A DNA stretch of 6,795 nt, taken from contig CAMLNB010000191.1 in assembly GCA_946481205.1 (NCBI GenBank), positions 1 to 6,795 on the forward strand, written 5' to 3'. Every line of letters begins with the position of its first letter. The first letter of the stretch is position 1. This document shows, one piece after another, positions 1 through 6,717 of the stretch. The stretch comes from an uncultured Kangiella sp. (lineage in GTDB: Bacteria > Pseudomonadota > Gammaproteobacteria > Enterobacterales > DSM-103792). Under the pieces are notes generated by a model. It was not told the origin of the DNA and ran no database searches. It saw only the letters and a program-made list of their open reading frames with translations. The position numbers and the translations under genes were made by a program.

Positions 1-991
1 AGCGCAGGATATCGGTCTGGCTGGCGCCGAGTGCGCGCCGGGTGCCGATCTGACGAGTACGACGGTTGACGCTGAACGTGGCCAGACCGACGATGCCGAG
101 TGCCGTCACCGCAACAATCAAACCGATCGAAGTCGACAGCAGAATCGCCATCGCCTTGTCTTCCTGATAGGCGCGCTTGACCGTGTCGCTGTGGGCATTG
201 ACGTCGCGAATGATGCGGCCGCTGTTCAGCTTGGTCAGCGTCTGCTCAATGATTGGCATCAGCTCGTCGCGCCGACCCGGTTCGGTCCGGATCATGTAGC
301 GGATGAACTTCTCGGTGGTCACCAGCGGCAACAGCGCGCTCTGCTCAAACCGGCGCCAGTTGATCCACGGTGCCTGCATCCGCTCGACAATGCCAACCAC
401 TTCATAGGCATTGTTAGTGCCGGAGTACACGGTTTTGCCGAGCACGTTATTCGCTGCGAAGGGCTCTGCGGGAAACAAGGTTTTTGCCAGCGCTTCCGAC
501 AGGATGATGGCACGCGGAAAATCGAGCGTGCGTTCCGGCAGATACTTCTGCTCCTCCGGCCGGAAATTGCGACCGGCGATCAGCTTGATGCCGAGCGTGT
601 CGACGGCGTGGGAATCGACTTCATAATAAGCGCCGCCGATATCCTCGTTCTTGTCTTCCAAGGTCGCGCGGAAACCGGTTGAGCTGCCGCCGCCACTTTG
701 CGGAATCGCATTGATCGGCGTCGCATCAACCACGCCATCCAGCGCGCGCAGTGCTGCCAGATCGGTATCCACCACCGCCTGGGCGTTGTAATTGTCGACA
801 AAGCCGATACTCATAACGCTGATCAGGTTGGCATCGTCCATGCCGGTCGGCCGGCCCATTTTCTCAATACGCGTCTGGATGATGAAGACGGCATTGACGA
901 CGATGGCCAGCGTCAGCGCACATTGCAGCGCAATCAGAATCGCGCCCGTCTTGTTGCGCAGTAAGGCGCGGAAAATCGGTCCGAATTCCAT
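1..991 (-). CDS. FtsX/MacB-type ABC transporter permease, second of a pair (C-terminus cut by window edge)
   Basis: Inner-membrane permease subunit of a MacB-like ABC export system. The frame is open from an ATG at 991 to the left edge, giving 330 complete codons without a stop. A GGAG ribosome binding site (998-1001) lies 6 bases before the ATG, and the preceding permease stops 11 bases upstream. Residues about 15-38 form the first membrane helix. A long periplasmic MacB_PCD-like domain follows, with the family-type strand EVVGIV at 197-202. A second helix (about 285-305) leads into the cytoplasmic motif IGTRRALGAS (315-324), the FtsX-domain segment that contacts the ATPase. The last two helices should lie beyond the window. 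This family is mechanotransmissive: it couples ATP hydrolysis in the cytoplasm to periplasmic movement and does not form a classical transmembrane channel. Family assignment is firm; the substrate is unknown. Confidence 0.9.
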   Translation of the reverse strand, partial: MEFGPIFRALLRNKTGAILIALQCALTLAIVVNAVFIIQTRIEKMGRPTGMDDANLISVMSIGFVDNYNAQAVVDTDLAALRALDGVVDATPINAIPQSGGGSSTGFRATLEDKNEDIGGAYYEVDSHAVDTLGIKLIAGRNFRPEEQKYLPERTLDFPRAIILSEALAKTLFPAEPFAANNVLGKTVYSGTNNAYEVVGIVERMQAPWINWRRFEQSALLPLVTTEKFIRYMIRTEPGRRDELMPIIEQTLTKLNSGRIIRDVNAHSDTVKRAYQEDKAMAILLSTSIGLIVAVTALGIVGLATFSVNRRTRQIGTRRALGASQTDILR

Positions 992-1002
992 GATGAACTC
1001 CG

Positions 1003-2331
1003 TTATTGGGTCTTCAGCAGGCCAGCCGGTGCGATCCGGCCAACGCGCAGCGCCGGGTACAGGCCGGCCAGAATGCTGGCGACAATCGCGATCAGCAGCG
1101 CTTGCGCGGCGAGCGTGCCATTCAGTGAGGTCAGCGCGGCATAACCATCGCCATACAGGGCGCGGACGGCGATCAAACCGAACCAGGCAAACAGCAAGCC
1201 GAGCAGGCCACCGAGCACACCGATCAACGACACTTCCACCAGATTCAGCTGCAAAACCTGCCACTGACTGGCACCGAGCGCGCGCCGCAGCGCCAGCTCG
1301 GGTGCCCGACCCAGAAACTTCGCCAGCAACAGACCGATCATGTTGATAAGGCAAACCGCGAGGAACAGGAAGGACAGCCCGACCAATACCCGGTTGTCTT
1401 CACCAACCACTTCGCGTTCGCTCATGAACTGATTGACGTCGGACAGCCGGTTGTTCAGCGGCCGCTCGAACCGACCGAGTTTCTTCTGCTCCATCACATA
1501 ACTGTCGAGAAAGCTCTGATAGCGCGCTTTCTGTTCCGCGCTGTCGAGCTGCGCCCAGAATTGGACCCAAACCAGCTCTGAGTTCAGAAACGACTCAATG
1601 GTGTCGATGTTCTCCGGTTTCCAGCCATTGGTGTTGCCGGCGGTGCGCGCCTGCAACGGCAAGGCAATGCCGAATGGCAGGTAAATGTCTTCGGCTTCGT
1701 CAAAGGCGCCGTTGTTGACGTCGTAGAACTTTGGCGTCGGGTTCCAGTCGGCCAGTACGCCGATAACCTTGAACGCCTTGTCATTCAGCCGCACCGTTTT
1801 GCCAACGCTATTCTCGCCACCGAACAAGCGGTCATTGGCCTTCTTGCCGAGCACGACGACCTGATTCAGCGACGTATCGGCGCTGCTGTCCCAGCCGTTG
1901 CCGTGCTGAAACGGGACGTCAAACAGCGAGAAGAAATCCTTGAACGTGATCCGGGCAAACACCAAGTAGGCCGGAATCGATTTGTCTTCGGGCTGCAGTG
2001 CGAACGCACCTTTGTACATCGCTGCGTGCTGACTCGGAATATCCGAGCGCATCAGCGCCATCGCATCGCGATAGGTCAGTTCCGGCGGCGGCTCGTTCGG
2101 TTCGTCCCAAGGCCGGTTCGGATCCCAACTGTCGAGCCGGACGGCAAACAGCTTGTCGCTCTTTTGCGGAATCGGATCGGAGGCCATCAACGAATACACC
2201 GTCAGCGTGGTCATGCAGGCGCCGATGCCAATCGCGATGGCCAGCACCATCAGCGTGCTCAGTGCCGGATTGCGTTTGAGGCTTTTCAGCGCCAGTTGCC
2301 AGTAGTATCCAAATAACCCATAGCGAAACAT
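1003..2331 (-). CDS. FtsX/MacB-type ABC transporter permease, first of a pair
   Basis: Complete 442-residue inner-membrane permease with classic MacB/FtsX topology. Helix 1 is at about 24-46, a large periplasmic MacB_PCD-like domain at about 50-310 (with FKVIGVL at 187-193), and three C-terminal helices at about 314-338, 364-390 and 407-425. The coupling motif ALRRALGAS (347-355) follows helix 2 and matches the RRALGAS motif of the second permease, although the two proteins otherwise look quite different. That suggests a heterodimer served by one ATPase. The ATG at 2331 has a strong AAGGAG site (2337-2342) 5 bases upstream, and that site overlaps the TAA stop of the ATPase gene. Only 9 bases separate the genes, so translation is probably coupled. 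Exported substrate unknown; peptides, lipids or antibiotics are all possible for this family. Confidence 0.92.
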   Translation of the reverse strand: MFRYGLFGYYWQLALKSLKRNPALSTLMVLAIAIGIGACMTTLTVYSLMASDPIPQKSDKLFAVRLDSWDPNRPWDEPNEPPPELTYRDAMALMRSDIPSQHAAMYKGAFALQPEDKSIPAYLVFARITFKDFFSLFDVPFQHGNGWDSSADTSLNQVVVLGKKANDRLFGGENSVGKTVRLNDKAFKVIGVLADWNPTPKFYDVNNGAFDEAEDIYLPFGIALPLQARTAGNTNGWKPENIDTIESFLNSELVWVQFWAQLDSAEQKARYQSFLDSYVMEQKKLGRFERPLNNRLSDVNQFMSEREVVGEDNRVLVGLSFLFLAVCLINMIGLLLAKFLGRAPELALRRALGASQWQVLQLNLVEVSLIGVLGGLLGLLFAWFGLIAVRALYGDGYAALTSLNGTLAAQALLIAIVASILAGLYPALRVGRIAPAGLLKTQ

Positions 2332-2340
2332 GGTGGCTCC

Positions 2341-3081
2341 TTACGCCGTCGCAGCGACAGGCTGAACATCGCTTTCGTGGCTGCTGCCATCACGCGGATT
2401 TTCATCACGAACGACATGCAGATCGGACACCCGACCATCGAGCACCTGGATATGGCGCTGCGCGCGTTTGGCCAGCGACGGATCGTGGGTCACCATGATG
2501 ATGGTCGTGCCTTCGTCGTGAATCTGTTCGAGCAGCTCCATCACTTGCTTGGCCATCGTCGAATCAAGATTACCGGTCGGTTCATCGGCGAGCAGGAAGC
2601 GTGGCGAGCCAGCGAGCGCGCGGGCAATTGCCACCCGTTGCTGCTGACCTCCGGAAAGCTGCGAAGGCAAATGCTTGGCACGCGCCGACAGCCCGACTTT
2701 GGCCAGCGCATTGTCGATACGCTCCTTGCGCTGGGCCGCGGTGAACTTGCGGTAACGCAGCGGCACATCAACGTTGTCCCAGATGCTCAGATCCGGAATC
2801 AGGTTGAAGCTCTGGAAAATAAAGCCGATCTTTTCATTGCGCAGCTGCGACAGCTCGCTGTCATTCAGACCTTTCACCGATTTGCCATCGAGCAGGTAGT
2901 CGCCGTCATCAAAAGTTTCCAGCAAGCCAGCAATGTTCAGAAAGGTGGTTTTGCCGGAACCGGACGGACCGGTCACCGCAACAAACTCGCCATCACCGAC
3001 CTCCAGATGGAACTGGCGCAAGGCGTGGGTTTCGACCAGTTCGGTCCGGTAGATCTTGTTCAGGTTTTGCATCTTCAGCAT
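2341..3081 (-). CDS. ABC transporter ATP-binding protein, MacB/LolD type
   Basis: Complete 246-residue nucleotide-binding subunit that powers the two FtsX-like permeases encoded directly downstream. All ATPase motifs are intact: Walker A GPSGSGKT (38-45), Q-loop around FQSFNLI (89-95), signature LSGGQQQR (142-149), Walker B ending LLADEP (163-168, catalytic Glu167), D-loop GNLDS (170-174) and switch histidine in THD (His199). The sequence is of the LolD/MacB/FtsE group, here as a stand-alone subunit and not fused to a permease as in MacB itself. The tail after about residue 222 is hydrophilic and not part of the conserved core. The start at 3081 has a GAGGA site (3089-3093) at 7-base spacing. 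An internal ATG at codon 4 is a weaker alternative start. Active enzyme expected; cytoplasmic face of the inner membrane. Confidence 0.95.
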   Translation of the reverse strand: MLKMQNLNKIYRTELVETHALRQFHLEVGDGEFVAVTGPSGSGKTTFLNIAGLLETFDDGDYLLDGKSVKGLNDSELSQLRNEKIGFIFQSFNLIPDLSIWDNVDVPLRYRKFTAAQRKERIDNALAKVGLSARAKHLPSQLSGGQQQRVAIARALAGSPRFLLADEPTGNLDSTMAKQVMELLEQIHDEGTTIIMVTHDPSLAKRAQRHIQVLDGRVSDLHVVRDENPRDGSSHESDVQPVAATA

Positions 3082-3134
3082 GGCGATTTCCTCACTCGGG
3101 AACAGTCAATGACAGGTATTCGTTACGGTTCGGT
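3082..3134 (-). other. Short gap between adaptor and ATPase genes
   Basis: This is the widest gap inside the transporter cluster. Apart from the GAGGA ribosome binding site of the ATPase gene (3089-3093) I see no terminator, repeat or promoter in it, so continuous transcription from the adaptor gene is the simplest reading. Confidence 0.6.
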
Positions 3135-4406
3135 TCAGTCATTCAGCAATACGGATTCGGCGTCTTCAAACTCACTGGTCGATGACACAACGATTTGTTC
3201 GCCGACCTGCAGACCTTCGATCACTTCGATGGCACCGACGCTGCTCGCGCCGGGTTTGATCTGGCGTTTGTGCGCCACGCCATCCTGGACGACGTAGACG
3301 ATGCGACCGCCGCCACTTTCGAAGAACGGGCCGCGCGGCACGGTCAGCACGTTGTCGCGCGCTTCGAACAGAATGCGGGCCGACAAGCGTTGGTTCTGGC
3401 GCAGTCCGGCTGGGGTCTCGCCTTGCCATTGCACACGGGCCAACACGAGATTGTTCTGCACTTCCGGCGACACTGCCGAGACGGTGCCAAGATGGGTTTG
3501 GCCGTTGATTTGCAACTCCGCCTGCATGCCGATGCCGAGATCGTCGGCATAGCTTTCCGGCACTTCCAATTCGGCAGCGTAGGCCGACAGATCAACAACC
3601 GTGATCAGCTTGGTATTGATCGGCACCACCGCTTTCTGGGCGATATGGATGGTGCCGACCATGCCATTGACCGGCGATTTCAGTTGCAGCGCTTCGACCT
3701 GGCGCTTCAGGTTGTCAGCGACCAGTCTCTGCCGATTCAGCTGTGCCTGCTTGGTCTTGACGTCGAACTCCAGACTCTCTTTCTGCAGCTCGGCAAACTG
3801 CACCGCGTTGGCGTGGGTGATGCGTGCCTTGTCGAGTTCGTCGGTGATTTTTTCAAACTCGATTTTCGACAACGCCAGCGCCAGTCGCGGATCATCGGCG
3901 CGGCGCTTCTCGCGGTCGGCTGCTTCCAGCGCCACCGCAGCCAGATCAATCTGGCGTTTGGCTTCGAAATTCTTCTGTTTGGCTTCGATGCGGGAACGGC
4001 CCAGTTCGCTCGCCTGGGATTCGTACGTGGCTTGCTCGCGCGCCAGCTCGTTGCGCAATTCCGGACTGTCGATGACGGCCAGCAAGGTGCCGATTTGCAC
4101 GCTGTCGCCGGCCTGCACCTGCAAGGTCACGGTGCCGGTGGTGCTTGAATACAGCGTCGGTGAGTTGGCCGCGACAATCTTGCCTTGCACGGCAGCATCG
4201 CGCTCGAACCGGCCCATGCTCACCTCGCCGAACCGCAGCCGCGCCGCCGGCACGCTGATGCTGCTCGATGACCAGCGATCAATCGCCGGCCAGGCCAAGC
4301 TGCTCAGCACAATCAAGCCGACCACGCTGCCGGCGAGCACGATTTGTTTGCGGCGGGGTGATTTGGCCGCGACCACAACGTCCTGAGCGGAAGTATCGCG
4401 AATCAT
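3135..4406 (-). CDS. Periplasmic adaptor (membrane-fusion) subunit, MacA/HlyD family
   Basis: Complete 423-residue adaptor expected to bridge the inner-membrane ABC permeases to an outer-membrane channel. Residues 21-41 form a single membrane anchor after a basic cytoplasmic start. The first half of the lipoyl-like domain is at about 82-113, a long charged coiled-coil hairpin at about 114-240, the returning lipoyl half with LKSPVNGMVG at 242-251, a beta-barrel at about 274-350, and a membrane-proximal domain to the end (residues 354-420, with VYVVQDG at 370-376). This is the MacA order. A TAG stop lies immediately before the ATG at 4406, so no upstream start is possible. An AGGAG site (4413-4417) sits 6 bases away. 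It is the first gene of the transporter cluster, 53 bases before the ATPase gene. No outer-membrane partner is encoded in the window. Confidence 0.92.
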   Translation of the reverse strand: MIRDTSAQDVVVAAKSPRRKQIVLAGSVVGLIVLSSLAWPAIDRWSSSSISVPAARLRFGEVSMGRFERDAAVQGKIVAANSPTLYSSTTGTVTLQVQAGDSVQIGTLLAVIDSPELRNELAREQATYESQASELGRSRIEAKQKNFEAKRQIDLAAVALEAADREKRRADDPRLALALSKIEFEKITDELDKARITHANAVQFAELQKESLEFDVKTKQAQLNRQRLVADNLKRQVEALQLKSPVNGMVGTIHIAQKAVVPINTKLITVVDLSAYAAELEVPESYADDLGIGMQAELQINGQTHLGTVSAVSPEVQNNLVLARVQWQGETPAGLRQNQRLSARILFEARDNVLTVPRGPFFESGGGRIVYVVQDGVAHKRQIKPGASSVGAIEVIEGLQVGEQIVVSSTSEFEDAESVLLND

Positions 4407-4419
4407 CTAGGGCTCCTGC

Positions 4420-4477
4420 GCCGGTCCGGCCGGCTTTCTTCGGGATGAGCGCGACCTGCGGCTGGGCGCTGGCGCCC
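4420..4477 (-). repeat. Two small GC-rich hairpins in the leader of the adaptor gene
   Basis: GGGCGC (4464-4469) and GCGCCC (4472-4477) form a perfect 6-base stem. GCCGG (4420-4424) and CCGGC (4426-4430) form a 5-base stem that lies directly upstream of the AGGAG site of the adaptor gene. If the leader is transcribed, the second could affect ribosome access. Both are short enough to occur by chance in GC-rich DNA. Confidence 0.25.
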
Positions 4478-4514
4478 GCCGAATCGGAATGCGACATCGG
4501 TATGGATCGGATTG

Positions 4515-4547
4515 ACCCGCCGGCCGGGTTTTTCTTCACCGGCGGGT
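4515..4547. terminator. GC-rich inverted repeat, possible transcription terminator
   Basis: ACCCGCCGG (4515-4523) and CCGGCGGGT (4539-4547) are a perfect 9-base inverted repeat with a 15-base loop. It lies about 90 bases past the stop of the last gene of the ruvX block, a sensible place for that operon to end. On the minus strand no T-run follows the stem, so it is not a textbook intrinsic terminator for these genes. An alternative 5-base stem (ACCCG 4515-4519 with CGGGT 4525-4529) is followed on the plus strand by TTTT and would resemble a terminator for plus-strand transcription, although no plus-strand gene is seen. It could also protect the 3' end of the RNA or be an operator. Confidence 0.4.
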
Positions 4548-4634
4548 GTTGAGGCTACTGACGCAAGGGGTCGGGAAAAGGTTTGGAGTGCTGGTGAAAC
4601 AGGTAGGCAACTGCAGAAGCCGCCAAGAACCGAT

Positions 4635-5180
4635 TCAGCGGATCGTCATCAGCCGGTCGCCATTGGCCTGCCAGGCAGCGACCAAGGCCTCCGGCTCGCC
4701 ATCAAAACAGCCGGGCAGGCCATCGGGATGGACGATGCGGCTGACAATCTGCCAATCATCGAGCAGCGGCAGTGCGGCGGTGACATGGGCCGGCAGCATG
4801 GGGGTCAGATAGCGTGACGGTTGCGGTCGGAATGGCAGCCGGCCGGAAAACACCGCGAGCAGGCGCAGGCTGTCGGCCGGGACTTGTTTGCGGTGACGGA
4901 ACAGCCAGGCCAGTGCGGCGAACAGGCCGTCGTCGTGGGTGACCAGTAGCAGCGAGCGCGGTTCGCTGATCGCAAGCGGCTGACCATTGAGTTGCATGGC
5001 TTCACCAACGATCGGTTCGGCGGCGATAACGCTGAGGCTGTCGTGATCAGCGCGCAGAATCGGCAGCAATTGATCCGCAACCGCCAGTTGCAGGCCGGGC
5101 ACAAACTCGCGTGCCAGTGGCGTCAACACCCGCCAAACCTGACGGCCATCGGCCAGCGCTTCAAGTGCCTGCCAGCTCAT
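4635..5180 (-). CDS. Unrecognised 181-residue protein resembling a degenerate PyrK/ferredoxin-reductase-like protein
   Basis: Small soluble protein with no signal peptide or membrane segment. It starts at the ATG at 5180, which overlaps the ruvX stop by 4 bases (ATGA). An AAGGA site (5187-5191) lies 6 bases upstream, so it is translated with ruvX. The second half, with PFRPQPS at 116-122, ALPLLDDW at 136-143 and GCFDG at 157-161, resembles, from memory, the NAD-binding half of proteins annotated as dihydroorotate dehydrogenase electron-transfer subunit-like (about 250 residues). Against a working enzyme, the glycine-rich nucleotide loop expected near 78-85 is replaced by LVTHDDGL. No flavin-binding RxYS-type motif is visible in the first 70 residues, and the chain ends before the usual CGP motif. 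It may be a shortened, non-catalytic relative with a binding or regulatory role. The gene is secure; the family call is tentative. Confidence 0.6.
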   Translation of the reverse strand: MSWQALEALADGRQVWRVLTPLAREFVPGLQLAVADQLLPILRADHDSLSVIAAEPIVGEAMQLNGQPLAISEPRSLLLVTHDDGLFAALAWLFRHRKQVPADSLRLLAVFSGRLPFRPQPSRYLTPMLPAHVTAALPLLDDWQIVSRIVHPDGLPGCFDGEPEALVAAWQANGDRLMTIR

Positions 5181-5641
5181 GGTGTGTCCTTGTCGCGTGC
5201 CGAAATCTGGTTGGCGTTATGCTGAGTTTGGGTATGCAGCCACTGCTGCAGCATCAGTTCCGCCGCGAGGCTGTCGACCGATTGGTTTTGCAGCAGCTTG
5301 TAGCCGCCGTGATCGAATAGCTGCTGTCGTGCTTCTTTCGTGGTCACGCGCTCGTCCACACCCTGCACCGGCAAACCGAAGCGACCATGGAGCCGGTTCA
5401 TGAATTTGCGCGCATTCGGCGTTACAGAAAGTTCGCTGCCGTCGATCGCCAACGGAATGCCAACCAGCAGCAGATTCGGTTGCCAGTCTTTCAGCAGCTT
5501 CTCGACCGCCGGCCAATCCGGTACGCCATCGCGCGCCGGCAACGGTGCCAACATTTGTGTGGTGCCGGTCAGCGTTTGACCGGTAGCGACACCGATGCGC
5601 TTGAGTCCGAAGTCGAAAGCCAACAGTCGTTGTGAGCTCAT
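5177..5641 (-). CDS. ruvX: RuvX/YqgF, RNase H-fold nuclease (pre-16S rRNA processing / Holliday junction resolvase family)
   Basis: Complete 154-residue cytoplasmic protein. The N-terminal strand LLAFDFGLKRIGVATG (6-21) carries the first catalytic aspartate (Asp10). LLVGIPLAIDG (58-68), VDER (95-98, Glu97) and SVDSLAAELML (121-131, Asp123) supply the remaining RNase H-like core and acidic site. Similarity to E. coli YqgF runs the whole length, including NRLHGRFG (82-89). In E. coli the protein is needed for 5' maturation of 16S rRNA, and related proteins cleave Holliday junctions. The C-terminus has about 18 hydrophilic residues beyond the E. coli length. The ATG at 5641 overlaps the stop of the upstream unknown gene by 4 bases (ATGA). 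No strong ribosome binding site is visible ahead of it, so translation probably depends on ribosomes arriving from that gene. Confidence 0.97.
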   Translation of the reverse strand: MSSQRLLAFDFGLKRIGVATGQTLTGTTQMLAPLPARDGVPDWPAVEKLLKDWQPNLLLVGIPLAIDGSELSVTPNARKFMNRLHGRFGLPVQGVDERVTTKEARQQLFDHGGYKLLQNQSVDSLAAELMLQQWLHTQTQHNANQISARDKDTP

Positions 5642-6717
5642 TCCATGAATCCGTATCGTCCGGCAAGGTCTTCGAATGCATCTTCCGGCAACACATCTGC
5701 TAGCAAGCGACCGTCGCTGCAGCGCATGTTATCGATCACATCCATCTGCCTCATTCCGGCGGTCAGCAATGCCACCACGGCGTTCTCTGCGCGACGCTCC
5801 TCAGGCGAGCGCGCTACGTCGGCCCCGGCAAACTGGCTGGCTAGGCTCCTTGCGCGTTCAAACGCAGCCTTCCGTTCATCGTCATCGTTCAAGACCGGAA
5901 GCATGTTAGGCATCGAAAGCATAAGATGCGCCATCGTCCGTTCCTCGAACGAACCATAGAGCTGAATCAACAACATACGAGCATAGGTCTCGATGACGGC
6001 ATTTCGGTTGGTCAAAACCCCGTCGTAGCCATCGCCTTCGCGAGTGCGACTTCGTTCTGCTTGGAGTTCGGCTGAGCGCCAGTAGAACTGCAGTACTCCT
6101 GAAACCTTGGCGTGAATGCCTTGTTGCAAATAGTGCTCGGCAAGGGTGAGTTTTGCCTGCAGTGCTTCAGGTTCAAGCCTGACTATTTCCTTCTGTGCCG
6201 CTTTCACTTGCTTTGCACCGAAAACAGCAGCGGCTAATGCATCGCCGTTATCGGCCGCCGCTTTCAGCATGCTGTCTGTGTACGAAGCGTAGCCAGCAGG
6301 CGCATCAAGTCCGTCTGGTGCAGTCCATGATTCTCGTAAGGTCGCGGGATTTTTCTCTGCCCAGGAAATGGCGCCGGACAAGACAAATTCAGTCAGTTCG
6401 CCGCCAAAAGAGCGATCTATCCAGTCGCTCACTTGCTCTTCAGCTTGCTCAGGTGAACTGCAATCGATCTCAATCAGATTTGACTTGTTGCTAGCAACAT
6501 CTGTGGAACCAATCGTTTCGGAATCATCTGATTTCGTGAGAATGCTGAAGTCTGGTACGACACTGTTTGCATCGCCATTCACCTGTGTCTGTCGAAGTAC
6601 AGGTATGACATCAGGGGCTCGAAAGGCTGAATCCAGCCAGAACCAGAATCCGGCAATCACAATAACAATGACGGTAATGACTTTTAACCAGCGTGGCGTA
6701 CGTCGAACTTCAACCAT
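5638..6717 (-). CDS. Unrecognised single-pass membrane-anchored protein inserted between yqgE and ruvX
   Basis: A 359-residue protein I do not recognise. A basic N-terminus (Arg5, Arg6, Arg9, Lys12) precedes one hydrophobic segment at 11-28 with no cleavage-like site. This predicts an inner-membrane anchor with the rest in the periplasm. Residues 40-85 look like a flexible Ser/Asp/Asn-rich linker. The remainder looks helical. Stretches such as MLKAAADNGDALAAAVFG (150-167) and LAEHYLQQG (192-200) faintly recall Sel1-like/TPR repeats, but I cannot establish a repeat array. It has only two cysteines (86 and 333), which could form a disulfide. The start at 6717 overlaps the end of yqgE by 8 bases and the stop overlaps ruvX by 4. 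Its GC content in parts is below that of its neighbours. The gene is well supported by its length, ribosome binding site and overlaps; its function is unknown. Confidence 0.87.
   Translation of the reverse strand: MVEVRRTPRWLKVITVIVIVIAGFWFWLDSAFRAPDVIPVLRQTQVNGDANSVVPDFSILTKSDDSETIGSTDVASNKSNLIEIDCSSPEQAEEQVSDWIDRSFGGELTEFVLSGAISWAEKNPATLRESWTAPDGLDAPAGYASYTDSMLKAAADNGDALAAAVFGAKQVKAAQKEIVRLEPEALQAKLTLAEHYLQQGIHAKVSGVLQFYWRSAELQAERSRTREGDGYDGVLTNRNAVIETYARMLLIQLYGSFEERTMAHLMLSMPNMLPVLNDDDERKAAFERARSLASQFAGADVARSPEERRAENAVVALLTAGMRQMDVIDNMRCSDGRLLADVLPEDAFEDLAGRYGFME

Larger units (their letters stand above)
4407..4634. other. Intergenic region separating the ruvX block from the ABC transporter genes
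   Basis: This is the only long gap in the window (228 bases). It must hold the 3' end of the ruvX transcript and probably the promoter of the transporter genes. I see a strong inverted repeat at 4515-4547, two short GC-rich hairpins at 4464-4477 and 4420-4430, and the adaptor's ribosome binding site at 4413-4417. Reading the minus strand I found no well-spaced -35/-10 pair of the sigma-70 type, so the promoter may be weak, activator-dependent or upstream. No convincing small gene is present. Confidence 0.6.

Noticed and set aside
191..1346. Plus-strand frames under the two permease genes
   Set aside because: The minus-strand frame encodes continuous FtsX-like permeases with membrane helices and family motifs; the plus-strand products are Arg/His-rich shadows.
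2377..3297. A 306-codon open frame on the plus strand
   Set aside because: It lies opposite the ABC ATPase gene, whose motifs are all intact. Its own translation has no recognisable family, and GC-rich coding DNA commonly leaves such antisense frames open.
3195..4386. Long plus-strand frames (3195-4148 and 3601-4386) opposite the adaptor gene
   Set aside because: They mirror the adaptor codons, overlap each other in different frames, and show no domain pattern.
4279..4539. An 86-codon minus-strand frame spanning the gap and the start of the adaptor gene
   Set aside because: It would start at a GTG without a ribosome binding site, begins inside the inverted repeat, and overlaps the adaptor gene by 128 bases in another frame.
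4407..4634. A sigma-70 promoter for the transporter genes
   Set aside because: No TTGACA/TATAAT-like pair with 16-18 base spacing was found on the minus strand; picking one of the weak matches would be guesswork.
4512..4817. Plus-strand frames of 101 and 88 codons facing the end of the 181-residue gene
   Set aside because: They are composition-driven, start within the inverted repeat or gap, and have no recognisable family; most of their length is antisense to a supported gene.
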